Part shown: one piece after another, positions 54,079 to 64,000 of the stretch
How positions within the stretch are numbered: the first letter of the stretch is position 1
How the letters are laid out: every line of letters starts with the position of its first letter
NCBI GenBank assembly: GCA_016946835.1
Contig: JACVTC010000090.1
Coordinates: 569,501 to 633,500 of the forward strand
DNA from: Neocallimastix lanati (nom. inval.)
Lineage: Eukaryota > Neocallimastigomycota > Neocallimastigomycetes > Neocallimastigales > Neocallimastigaceae
Direction of reading: 5' to 3'
Length of the DNA stretch: 64,000 nt
Made by a program: the position numbers and the translations under genes
Notes under the pieces: model-generated
What the model was told of the DNA's origin: nothing
The model's database searches: none
The model's input: the letters and a program-made list of their open reading frames with translations, nothing else

Positions 54079-54277
54079 ATTATTAAAAGTTATGAATTTA
54101 TATGGTTTATAATTATGTCAATTTTATTAATATATTTTATGATAAAGAGTTACTGGCACATAATTATTCTAAATTAAATGCTTTTATATTAATACATTGT
54201 GGCTTATACATTATTTATATTACAATATGTTTCAATACATTTGAAGCTTATATTTCATACATTTCACATATTCTAAT
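54079..54277 (-). repeat. copia LTR copy B (minus orientation)
   Basis: The reverse complement reads TTAGAATATGTGAAATGTAT, ATTGAAACATATTGTAATAT, ATAAGCCACAATGTATTAAT, TAACTCTTTATCATAAAAT and AATAAAATTGACATAATTAT, matching 31582-31766 in order. The expected TGT at its start is replaced by the adjoining AAT array. Confidence 0.75.
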
Positions 54278-54457
<180 letters not shown>

Positions 54458-54463
54458 AATAAT

Positions 54464-54717
54464 TGTTAAGAATGTAACTGAAATCTCACAATCTCAATAA
54501 TGATTATTTATAATTAATATGGCTTTTATTTATTTATATTTAATTATATGAATATTACATAATAAAGAATATTACAGTTTAACAAAATATAATAAATAAG
54601 ATTTATAATAACTATTTAATAACTATCTAATAACTAATGTATTCATAATGTGGCTTATAGTAGCGTATTAATATTACAATGTATAATGTATAATTATAAT
54701 GTAGCTAATACTTAACA
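54464..54717 (-). repeat. 3' LTR of copia-3
   Basis: 254 bp bounded by a perfect 7-bp terminal inverted repeat, TGTTAAG at the 5' end (54717 downward) and CTTAACA at the 3' end (54470-54464), giving the canonical TG...CA. Contains TATAAGCCACATTATGAATAC, a core shared with other copia LTRs in the window. Confidence 0.8.
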
Positions 54718-54793
54718 TTATGCATTTGGTAATAATATAAAAAATAAATTTTAATAAAAAAATTTTTTTTTTTTATAGTAAATTTTTAATAAT

Positions 54794-54837
<44 letters not shown>

Positions 54838-54846
54838 GTAAATTTT

Positions 54847-57240
54847 TTAATTGAAAATAAAATTAGTAAAACATTTCATTTTTGGTCCAGATATCACTTT
54901 AGTTAAAGGATCAGCTAACATAGTATCAGAGGATATATGTTCTAAATTTATTTCTTTTCTGCATATTTTTTCTTGAATGCATTTATAATCAAGTCCATGT
55001 GTTTACATCTACCTTTTGAATTTTCATTTCAGAGATATTTTTACAAGATTTATTATCAACTTTAGTTTTAAATTAATTTCTTTATTGAATATTTCTTTTA
55101 GTAATTTCTTTAATTTCATTCCTTTTTTTTACGCATTCATTTAATGCAACATATTCTGCTTCAGTGGTTGATAATGTGATGCTCTTCTGAGTTTCAGATT
55201 TCCATGAAATTGGACTTTTTCCAAATAAGAAAATGTATCCACTGGTAGATTTTCTTGTTTCTTCATCGCCAGCGAAATCAGCGTCTGAGTAGGCAATTAA
55301 ATTTTTACTTCCATAGTAATAAATAGATTTTTCTTTAGTAGATTTTAAATATCTTAAGATCATCAATACTGATTTTAGATCAGCTTCTGTTGGGTTTTCG
55401 GCGTGTCTTGCAGCTTGATTAACCGCAAATGAGATATCTGGTCTTGTTTTTGTTGAAACAAATAATAAAGCACCAATAATAGATTTATAACCTGTTACGT
55501 TTACTACGTTTTTACTGGTGTTGAATTTTCTCTTTCTTCTAAAGTAATTTTTCTACATGGATTGTTAATTGGTTTTGTCTTATTCATCTTGTAATTCTTA
55601 ATTAATTTTTCAATGTAGTCTTGTTGATTAATTTTATATCCTTCTTCAGTTTTAAAAATATTTATTCCTATAATTTTGTTAACTTCCGTGTCTTTTGAAA
55701 TTTTATATTTTTCTTTTAATTTATTGCATATATATTTAATTTCTTTATCTTCTCCAGTAAGTAAGATACCATCAACATAAAGACATAATATAGAACATAA
55801 ATTTCCATTGTGATATTTTGTAAATAAACATTGATCAATACTCAATTGTTTTAAACCAATATTTTTTAAATAACTTGATATTTCTTTATACCATTGTCTT
55901 CCGGCTTGTTTCAAATCATATAGAGCCTTATTTAATATCCAATATTTTCCAGAATTATAATTTTTATCTCCTTCTGGTATGTCCACTTATATTTCTTCTT
56001 CTAATTTGGCATTTAAATAAGCTGCCTTTATATCCATTTGTCTTAAGTTCCATTTGTATTGTGATGCAATGGCAATTGTAATTCTTAAACTATCTGCTTC
56101 AATATGTTGATGTATAGTTAATACCTTTTCTCTGCTTGAATTCACGAGCAACTAATCTTGCTCTTTTAACACCATTATCTTTAGTAGTAAATACCCATCT
56201 AATATCAATTAAAGTAGTATCTTTAGAAATATTATTAACTATTCTCATTACTTTTTGTTCATACATATTATTGATTTCTTTTTTAATTGCAACTTTCCAT
56301 TTATTTGAATCGTTAGAATTTATTGCTTCATCATAACTCTTAGGATTAATAGTTTTAATTAATAATACTTTGTTTTTCTTTATTGTTAATTGTTCATTAT
56401 CATTTGTATTTTCTTTTTTATTTAAATCAATGAATTTTCTTTTGTTGTTATTTTTATGAGTATCAGTATTTTCCATTTCTTTGTTTTCTAAATTATTTTT
56501 GTTATTATCTTGAATATTTATAACCATATCATTATTATTAGAATTATTTAAATTGTTGTTTGAACTTTTATCAATTAATATATCAGAGTTTTGATTTGTG
56601 TTTAAGTTTTAATGTTTTTTATTCAAATTCATGTTATTATTAATAATGTTATTAATGTTATTGTTGTTATTGGTTAATATAATTTTTATTATTGCTATTA
56701 ATAATTTCTTGGTTGTTATTATTTGATTTATTTGATTTATTTAATTGATCATAACTGCCTTTTTCCCCTCAATTAAATAATTCGAAGGAAAAATAGAATT
56801 AATATATTCTTCTAATAGAAAGGTAGTATTAATAGTTCCAATAATATTTTCCAAGAAATAAACGTCTCTAGCTGATATAATACAGTTAGAAGATAAATCT
56901 AAAATACGGTAACCAGTAGAGTCCGAAGCATAACTAAGAAAAATTCCAGGTTTAGAATTATTTTCAAATTTATTTTTTTATGATTATTATAGAAATATAC
57001 TCTGCAACCAAAAACACGTAGGTGTGAAATATCAATAGGTTTGTTGAAGAAAACTTCATCTGGGATTTTTGAATTATTACCTTGATGTGGATTAAGGTTA
57101 TATAAACGACATGCACATAGAATAGCAGAATCCCAAAAATTAAGAGGTAATTTGGCAGAATTAAGTAGCGTGGTTACACAATTATTAAGAGTGTAACGGT
57201 TTACACCTAATAGGTCTACACTAATAAGTAATTCGTTTTC
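54847..57240 (-). pseudogene. copia-3 pol fragment (integrase, RT, RNase H)
   Basis: Integrase: GVNRYTLNNC, AKLPLNFWDSAILCACRLYN and DISHLRVFGCRVYF (57000-57220), then after a frameshift near 56985 RILDLSSNCIISARDVYF. A polar Asn-rich hinge leads to RT: SYDEAINSNDSNKWKVAIKK, RWVFTTKDNGVKRARLVARE (56090-56340), ALYDLKQAGRQWYKEI and LCLYVDGILLTGEDKE (55740-55930; catalytic YVD with Gly in place of the usual second Asp). RNase H: IAYSDADFAGDEETRKSTSG, STTEAEYVALNEC and MLADPLTKVISGPK, stop at 54847-54849. Stops or frameshifts interrupt it near 56630, 56090, 55985, 55500 and 55080. Confidence 0.88.
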
Positions 57241-58833
57241 CTAAAAAATTTGTTTTATTAATATTTTTATTAAAATATAAAATTTATTATTATTTTTTTT
57301 ATTATTAATTAGTTATTGTAATATTTCGAATTACTTTTAACTAGTTAATAAAAGCACAAAGAAAAATTATTTTTTTGTTAAGAAATTCACACTTATTTAT
57401 ACTTTTTCAGAAAAACAGTTTCGGAAAAAGTTAAGATTAACGAAAGTTCGAAAAATTAAGTTTTCTTTCTAGAAAATGAATCTTATAGAAAATGATAAAA
57501 TAATTATTAAAATATAACTTTCTAGTTTCATTTAGTTATATAATATTAACCAAAGAAACTCTAGAACTTTCTACAATAATTTAATTAATTAACTAAAAAT
57601 AATCTAGATTGGGAAAGGGAGTGAGTCGAACCTAAGAAGTTCGGTTTCATTGTCATGGTGTATTACCACCAGATTATAGAACTATTTTACTAACTCTGGT
57701 AAAGAACGAACATATAATGGATTATTAATTAGAATTTCAACTTACTTTAGAATCCATTATATTATTCTTTACTTAATATTACTTTACTATATTTTCTATA
57801 CTAAAATATTTTCTAAATATATTTTTTTTTTTTTATTTTTATTAAAAGTTTCTAAAATATTATCAATAATTCTATATTTTTATTATTAAATCAATATCTA
57901 TAATTTAACCTTAAATTTTATTATTTTATTAAAGTGTTTATTATCAATATTAATATTTTATTTTTATTTTCAAATATATTATTATATTATTATTATATTG
58001 TATCAATATTAAACTTGTATTTTTTTTAGTATTTTATTTTATTTTTAAATTGATTATTTAATATTTTTATTTCCCACAAATAAAATCAAATCTTAATTGA
58101 TTAATAATAAATATTAAATATATTATAGTTTTTAAATTTATTTTATATAAAATATAAGAATATTATATTAATATTCTTGATTAAAATAACTTTATTTTTC
58201 TGTAAAATCTTTTTAAATTTTGTTTGTTACTTTTCGTATATATTAAATAATTTAGTTTTAGTATATGAAAAATAATATAAAATTATATAAACAAAATTTA
58301 TTAAAATAAAAATACTTATGAATTAGTTAATTTAAATTAATATAAAATTTTAATTAATTAGTAATAGTAAATTATTTTTTTTTTTTAATATGATAATAAA
58401 ATGTAGAAAGGCTTTATATTTATTTTTTTTCAAAAAGTATAAATAAGTGAAGTTTTTCAATAATTAAAATGTAGACAGAAAAATATTAAAAAATAAATAA
58501 TTAAAAATAAAAATTCTAATAAAACCCGAACCATAACAACTCTGTGTAAAGAATTAAATTTAAACTTAATTAAATTTAACCCTTTTCTACAATTAATACT
58601 AATAATTAATATTAATCGAGGAATAAAACAAAAATAAAAAGAAAATACTTAACACACAAAATAGATGGAGGAGTTTATTATAAGAGGTTTAATTATGTCA
58701 ATATTTCATAAAATTTTTATTTTTATTAAAATATTTTTTATTAAAAAATAATTTTTATTAAGATTTTGTTATTTCTAAAATAATTAAAAATTTATTTTGT
58801 TTATTATTATAATTATATTCTTATAATAATAAC
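57241..58833. other. unresolved region between copia-3 and the stem-loop cluster
   Basis: No protein motif legible. 57590-57720 is less AT-rich and contains two short hairpins (CGAAC/GTTCG and TGGTG/CACCA). The rest is low-complexity. It could include LTR or untranslated sequence of the gypsy element to its right, but no matching direct repeat was recognised at 63531-64000. Confidence 0.4.
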
Positions 58834-59249
58834 TCTTGATTTTCAAAATAAAGAAAATCAAGAATTATTTATAGTAAAGTTCCAAATCTTAATGAATAAC
58901 TTTTTAGGAAAAGATTTGTGAGAAAAACCTAAAAAGTTTAATGATCAATTATTAATAAAATTGATCATATGTTAATTGAATAAAAACCGAGATATTTTCC
59001 AATCGGAAAACTTCAATTAACATTTGTTTTATTTAAACAATGTCAATTATACATGACATTGTTTTATTTTAATTAATTTTTTAAATATTAATTATTCTTT
59101 TTTTCATTTGATTTGTTACATTATGATTTTTAATATAATTTTATAATTATTTCTAAATTATAATTCTAAAATTTATATTAGATTTGTTTAAAATTATATT
59201 AATGTAACAATTATTTAAATTAAAACTTAACATTTAATTATCAAATGAA
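58834..59249. repeat. cluster of perfect stem-loops
   Basis: Consecutive inverted repeats with perfect arms: TCTTGATTTTC 58834-58844/58853-58863; AACTTTTTAGG 58898-58908/58928-58938; ATGATCAATT 58941-58950 with its complement ending 58968; ATGTTAATTGAA 58969-58980/59012-59023; AAACAATGTCA 59035-59045/59054-59064; then nested TTCATTTGAT 59103-59112/59240-59249 around GTTACATTA 59115-59123/59199-59207. They follow one another with almost no gaps. Confidence 0.85.
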
Positions 59250-59487
59250 TTTTAACAAATATAAAAAATATTAATGTTTAATTATTTTAATATTATTAAT
59301 TAATACAATGATAAAGAATAATAATTTTACAATATTGATTTTAAATTATTAATAATAATTTTATATTAAAAATATTTTATAATAAAGTTAATAAATTTTA
59401 TTAAATAATTATTATTTTATTTAATAAAGATTAATAATTATTTTTTATTTTAATAAAAATTAATTATTATTCTTTACATTGCACCCT

Positions 59488-62486
59488 TTAGGATGTGTTT
59501 CCATAATTGGAATGCTCTTTTAAATCTTGATTTCTTTCAACATAGGGTTCCAATTGAGAGATGTGGAATATTGGATGTAAGTGTAAATTACTTGGTAGTT
59601 CCAACCGGTAATTCATGCGTTTTAATTTTTCCGTTATTCTGAATGGACCTAAGTATTGTGAAGCTAGCTTCTTCGCCGGCTCGTTGGTGAAATAATATCT
59701 TTTTAACCACACTTTATCGTTAATATTAAAATTTGGACCATGTTGTTTCTTAAGGTCATTATACTTTTTGAAATCTTCTTTAGCTTTGACCAGATGAGCT
59801 TGAAGAGATTGAAAATGGGCCGACCAGTCTCTTGTAAGAACTGAAGCATTATCCTTCAAAAGAATTGGAGGGGAATCAATAATACTATTTGGATTAAATC
59901 CAAAATTGGCATAGAAGGGAGAGACACCAATTGACTGATGGAGCGAATTATTATAGGCAAATTCACATAAAGGCAGGTAATAATACCATTCATTTTGTGC
60001 TGAAGAGCAGTAGCAGCGAAGATATTGTTCCACAACGGCATTTGCACGTTCAATTTGGCCATTAGACTGTTGGTGGTGAGCAGTGGCGAGATTTGGCTAA
60101 ATATGCAAAGCAGAACAAAGAGAAGTCCAAAATTCCGAAGAAAATTGACTACCATGATCGGAAACGATCGTTTTAGGGAACCCGTGATATCTAAAAACGT
60201 TGAAAAGAAGAAGCTTAGCAGTAAGATCTGCTGAAGGAACATCCGAACAGGGAACCAAATGGATCATTTTGGTGAGGTGATCCGAAACAACCATGATACA
60301 CGAGCAATCTTGAGAACTTGGCAATGAGACAATAAAGTCAACACCAATAATCTCCCATGGTTTTTTAGGAACCGGGAGAGGAAGAAGTTTACCATAAGGC
60401 TTATGTCTTCTGATTTTGCATCTTCCGCAAGTTTCACAAGATAGGATGTACTTTTCAACATCCTTCCTCATGTTAGGCCACCAATAATAACGTTTTAATT
60501 TATCCATAGTTTTATGGATTCCTTGGTGACCGCCTAAAGGGGAGTCATGAAAAGATTGTAAAATCTTTGTTCTAAGAAGAGATGGCACTATTATTCGTCC
60601 TTGGAAGTGTAGAACACCACGAATAAGACTAAACAATGAGCTTTTGATTTCTTTTGATTTAGATTTTAGTTTGCTCATAGTTTCTTTGCAGAATTTGTCT
60701 TGTTTTTGTAAATCGATTAATTTATCAATTTTTTCATAAGCTGTACAGCATATTGGGTTGTCATTGGGAATGGCACATGCTATTGGGGAATCATTTTCTT
60801 GATAATCCGGCCTTCTTGATAAGGAATCTGGCTTTCCACTTTTAGTTCCAGGTCTGTAGGAAATACGAAAATCAAATTTAGATAAGAAGAGACTCCATCG
60901 TATTTGTCGTTGATTTAAATGTTGTGGTTTCTTTAAGTACAACAAGTTTTTGTGGTCCGTTATGACTTGAATTGGATACTTCGCACCTTCTAAATGGTGC
61001 CTCCATACGTCAAAGGCTGTTATAACGGCAAGGAGTTCCTTATCATAAATTGTATAGTTCTTTTCATTCGAGTTAAGAGACCTTAAGTAGAACGCAATAG
61101 GATGAAGTAGCTGATCATTTTCTGAGATTTGAGATAAGACACAGCCAATAGCATAGTTGCTTGCGTCTGTTTCGACAATAAATTCTTTGTTATAGTCTGG
61201 AAAGATAAGGATTTCATTGGATAAAAAAGATTTTTTGAGATTTTTGAAAGCATTTTCGGCTTGATCATTCCAAATATATTCACTATTTTTCTTCAAAAGT
61301 ATGCGGAGAGGTTCCATAATTTCGGCAAAATTTTTTATAAATCTTCGATAGAAATTACAAAGTCCAAGGAAACTTTGTAATTCCTTAATATTCTTAGGAG
61401 TTGGCCATTCAATTATCGATTTTACTTTATTTTGATCCATTGTGAGGCCGTTAACCGAAATTGTAAATCCAAGGAAAGTTGTTTCTTTAACATGGAATTC
61501 GCATTTTTCTTTCTTAACATATAGGCCATTTTTTATTAATAACGAAAGCACATTTTTAACATGAACGATATGATCTTCAAGATTATTTGAGTAAATAATT
61601 ATATCATCCAAGTAAACTTGGACGTGATCACCAATAAGTTCACCAAGGACATCTTGAATAAAATGCTGGAATACGGACGGAGCATTTCTTAATCCGAAGG
61701 GCATCACCAAGTATTCGAAATGGCCGATGGGAGTTCTGAATGCTGTGAGATATTCATGGCCTTCTTTAACCCTAACAAGATTGTAGGCCGATCTTAGGTC
61801 TAACTTTGAAAATATTTTGGATCCCTTAAAGGCTTCAATCAAGTCATTAATTCTTGGTAGAGGATAGCTATTTCTAATAGTTACTGCGTTAGCCTCCGAT
61901 AATCAACACAAAGTCTGAGGGTTCCATCTGGTTTTCTTACAAATAAAATTGGAGCACCAGCGGGTGATCTGGATTTTCTTATGAATCCTTTAATAATATT
62001 TTCTTTGATATAATCTTTAAGTGCACTCATTTCGACTTGTGACAATGAGTAAATGGGACCAAAATAGAGTTGACTTCCAGGGATAAGATCAATGGATATG
62101 TCGTATGGCCTATGTGGAGGCAATTTGTCAGCCTCCTGTTTTTTAAACACAAGAGTTAGATATTTGTAATATTTGTTAATTATTTTTTCTGTCCTTGAAA
62201 CTCCTTTTTTAATTTCGGGCATAGCTCCGCATATATCATTTTCGTAAAGTTCATCTTCTGAAATGGAAGAAGGAATTATTGAATCAGTAGCATCGTCAAC
62301 CATTGGCGCGGCTACTTCAGAGGAATGAAAAATAAATTTGTTTCCTTTTGCTGAAGGACAATGATTACTACAGAAACGTTCTAAGAAATATATCTTGTTA
62401 TTTTTAAAATCGATATAAGGATTGTGCTTAGAAAGCCAATCTCTTCCGAGGATTCCATTAATTCCATTAAGCTGTAAGTTCCCCAC
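59488..62486 (-). pseudogene. gypsy pol (protease end, RT, RNase H, integrase)
   Basis: Part 1 (61881-62486): second protease half GILGRDWLSKHNPYID, then RT entry with PYDISIDLIPGSQLY, SRSPAGAPILFVRKPDGTLR and LCVDYRRL. A one-base shift near 61895 then leads to part 2: KLDLRSAYNLVRV, LVMPFGLRNAPSVFQ, catalytic VYLDDIIIYS, FLGLCNFYRRFI. RNase H: VETDASNYAIGCVLSQ and YDKELLAVI. Integrase: HHCC finger ending CETCGRCK, first Asp in IIGVDFIVSLP, second in IVSDHGSQFSSEF. TAG at 60097-60099 then interrupts the same frame, which continues with the catalytic Glu in QSNGQIERAN and a GPY/F module (YLGPFRITEKL) to LHPIFHISQLEPYV and stop 59488. No chromodomain is seen. Confidence 0.92.
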
Positions 62487-62492
62487 AAGAAA

Positions 62493-63527
62493 TTAATATT
62501 TCTCTTCGTAATCTAAGAATTTAATTTTTACTGGTTTTGTTACTTGCTTAATAGTCATACTCTTACTATTAGGCAATTGGATGTTTATGGGAGAAGTAAG
62601 TCCTGAAGTCGTGATCCTATTAGCAATTATGAAGTTCTTACACATAAAGCTTTTGGCTGATCCAGAATCAATAAGAAAGTTTATTTTTTGTTTTCGTTCG
62701 TTTAAAAGAATTACAAACGTAGTAACCATAGTAGTTGACTTGTCCGGAGTGTAGTTTGCAGAGAGGACTTCTTTCTTCTGTTTATTGTTAAATTTTGATT
62801 TAAAGAAGTTTTTATTACTTGTCTTATTTAACTCATATTTCTTTCTTCCAAAAGTTTTACTTTTTCTTCTAGGATCTTCAGAGCTACAATCTCTTAAACT
62901 ATTTTCGATGTAGCATTTCTTATCAATGTTTATTATTATATTGGTTGCCTCAAATAAAGTCTTTGGGTTTTTTACTTTATCAAATTCATCTCTGACTTGA
63001 TCTATTAGTCCCTTTCCAATAATATCTATAAAGACACTATCTGGCCATCCCAGTCTTGAAGCAATTTTTCTAAATTCGATGGTATATTCTGCGGCTTTCC
63101 CCAACTTTTGTTGTTGTAAGTTTATAAGTTTATTTATAAGAATATATTTTTGTTTCTTTTCGTTTCCGGAGTCAAAATTTTCAAGTAAGAGATTTTTGAA
63201 TTCTTCATACTTTAAAGTGCTCAGGGTACCATCCACAAGCAAAGATAACCCCCATTTCTTTGCAAGTCCTCCTAACTTATTAATTACATAAGTATTTTTG
63301 GTTTCATCTGACAGGAAAGAATTTGGATGGTCAGCAAAGAAATTTTCGCTCTGTATAATTGTTTCTAAAACACTTCCATTGTTCTTCTTCTCATTTTCCT
63401 TTAGTAGCATCCCTCCAGGTGAGAAAAAGGTAGGAACGAACTCTGTTATAGCCTCAATGAACTTAGAAGCATCCACATTTTTATTTATTTTGCTTATTTC
63501 TTCCTTTTGGTTCTCAGTAGTTTCCAT
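62493..63527 (-). pseudogene. gypsy gag and protease N-terminal part
   Basis: 344-residue frame starting at ATG 63525-63527. The retrotransposon gag (capsid) domain is around residues 70-190, with KWGLSLL, LLENFDSGNEKKQKYILINK and AAEYTIEFRKIASRLGWPDS. A basic stretch (RRKSKTFGRKKYE) stands where a CCHC knuckle is usual, and no zinc knuckle is visible. The aspartic protease active site is FLIDSGSAKSFMCKNF near residues 283-298. The frame ends at TAA 62493-62495; the protease continues in the same frame downstream (GINGILGRDWLSKHNPYIDF), so a single stop codon divides gag-protease from pol. It may be a mutation or a programmed stop. Confidence 0.85.
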
Positions 63528-63530
63528 TTC

Positions 63531-64000
63531 TTATAATTATTATATTTTTTTTTTTGAAATTATTTATTTATTAATTTATTTATCTAGATTCAAAATTATC
63601 TAAAATATATTGTTAGAGCAGTATATTATATAATTTTTTTTTATTATTATTATTATTATTATAATTATTATAATTATTACTATTTTATCTATTATTATTA
63701 CTATTATTATTATTATTTCTATTATTATTATTACTATTTCTATTATTATTATTACTATTTCTATTATTATTATTACTATTTATATTTCTTTAATAATTCT
63801 TTACATTCTGATAATAATGTACTAAATAATGCATTCTTGATTAAATCTACGATTTATTTCTAATACATTATGTGTACATTATTATTTTTGTACTTTAATA
63901 AATTTTTAAATTCAAAGATCAAAAATTAAATCAAAAATTATATTAAACTTTATATTTTTATATTAAATCTTATATTAATAGTAATATTTTTATATATATA
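63531..64000. other. gypsy upstream region with ATT-rich microsatellite
   Basis: TTATTA/CTATTATTATTA repeats at 63640-63785, including four TTTCTATTATTATTA units. The 5' LTR and primer-binding site should lie here or beyond the edge, but neither was identified. Confidence 0.5.

Larger units (their letters stand above)
54464..57240 (-). mobile_element. 5'-truncated Ty1/copia element (copia-3)
   Basis: From right to left (minus strand): integrase C-terminal part, reverse transcriptase, RNase H, then one LTR. Gag, protease and the integrase catalytic core are absent; the element breaks off near 57240. Only the 3' LTR is present. Confidence 0.88.
59485..63530 (-). mobile_element. Ty3/gypsy LTR retrotransposon coding region
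   Basis: Gag, protease, RT, RNase H and integrase in gypsy order on the minus strand, spanning about 4 kb. G+C is visibly higher than in the flanks, suggesting a recent arrival. Only three interruptions are visible: TAA just after gag, a one-base shift near 61895, and TAG in integrase at 60097-60099. LTRs could not be delimited. Confidence 0.92.

Noticed and set aside
57600-57720. tRNA-like segment (minus strand GGTTCGACTC resembling a B box)
   Set aside because: The bases around the putative T-loop do not pair into a T stem, and no acceptor stem, D arm or anticodon arm could be drawn. Two unrelated short hairpins explain the appearance.

Overview
The window is chromosomal DNA from a flagellated eukaryote with an extremely A+T-rich genome (well over 80% A+T by eye). 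The best fit is an anaerobic gut fungus (Neocallimastigomycota; Piromyces, Neocallimastix or Anaeromyces type). Three things point there. A secreted GH53 galactanase carries two C-terminal fungal dockerins behind a poly-Asn linker, the hallmark of the fungal cellulosome. An axonemal dynein heavy chain implies motile zoospores. Coding regions are full of Asn tracts and broken by small AT-rich introns with GTAAAT/GTAATT-like donors and TAG/AAG acceptors. No rRNA, tRNA, CRISPR array or bacterial operon was found.

Layout, left to right: (1) 1-7617 (+), second half of an axonemal dynein heavy chain (DNAH10-like). (2) About 8463-13095 (+), a decayed Ty1/copia element with two diverged LTRs. (3) 13312-15275 (-), a ten-exon MND1 gene rebuilt from the sequence. 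(4) 15927-17108 (-), an Asn-rich low-complexity protein. (5) 17330-23053 (-), a 23-exon kinesin-6-like motor gene. (6) 23655-24615, a pentanucleotide satellite with a regular 35-bp spacer; the same satellite returns inverted at 36016-36830. Between the two arrays lie two MULE-type transposase copies (one relic, one nearly intact), copia LTRs, a 756-residue unrecognised protein and a 178-residue one. (7) 39609-41486 (+), the GH53 galactanase. (8) 42265-43190 (+), the 3' end of a dead LINE. (9) 45254-48468 (+), a nine-exon ORC1. (10) 49270-50760 (-), a decayed unidentified gene, then 51635-52759 (-), a hypothetical protein. (11) 54079-57240, LTRs and a 5'-truncated copia element with an (AAT)n array between two LTRs. 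(12) 58834-59249, a dense run of perfect stem-loops. (13) 59485-63530 (-), a Ty3/gypsy element with only three visible lesions.

The host genes do not form an operon or pathway. They cover zoospore motility (dynein), meiotic recombination (MND1), mitosis or cytokinesis (kinesin-6), replication initiation (ORC1) and plant cell-wall breakdown (GH53). The most useful results are the intron-by-intron models of MND1, kinesin-6 and ORC1, whose splice phases all close and which include 12- to 24-nt micro-exons and an exon whose only coding bases are the ATG. The most unusual non-genic structures are the inverted satellite pair, the stem-loop cluster and the microsatellite trapped between two LTRs.
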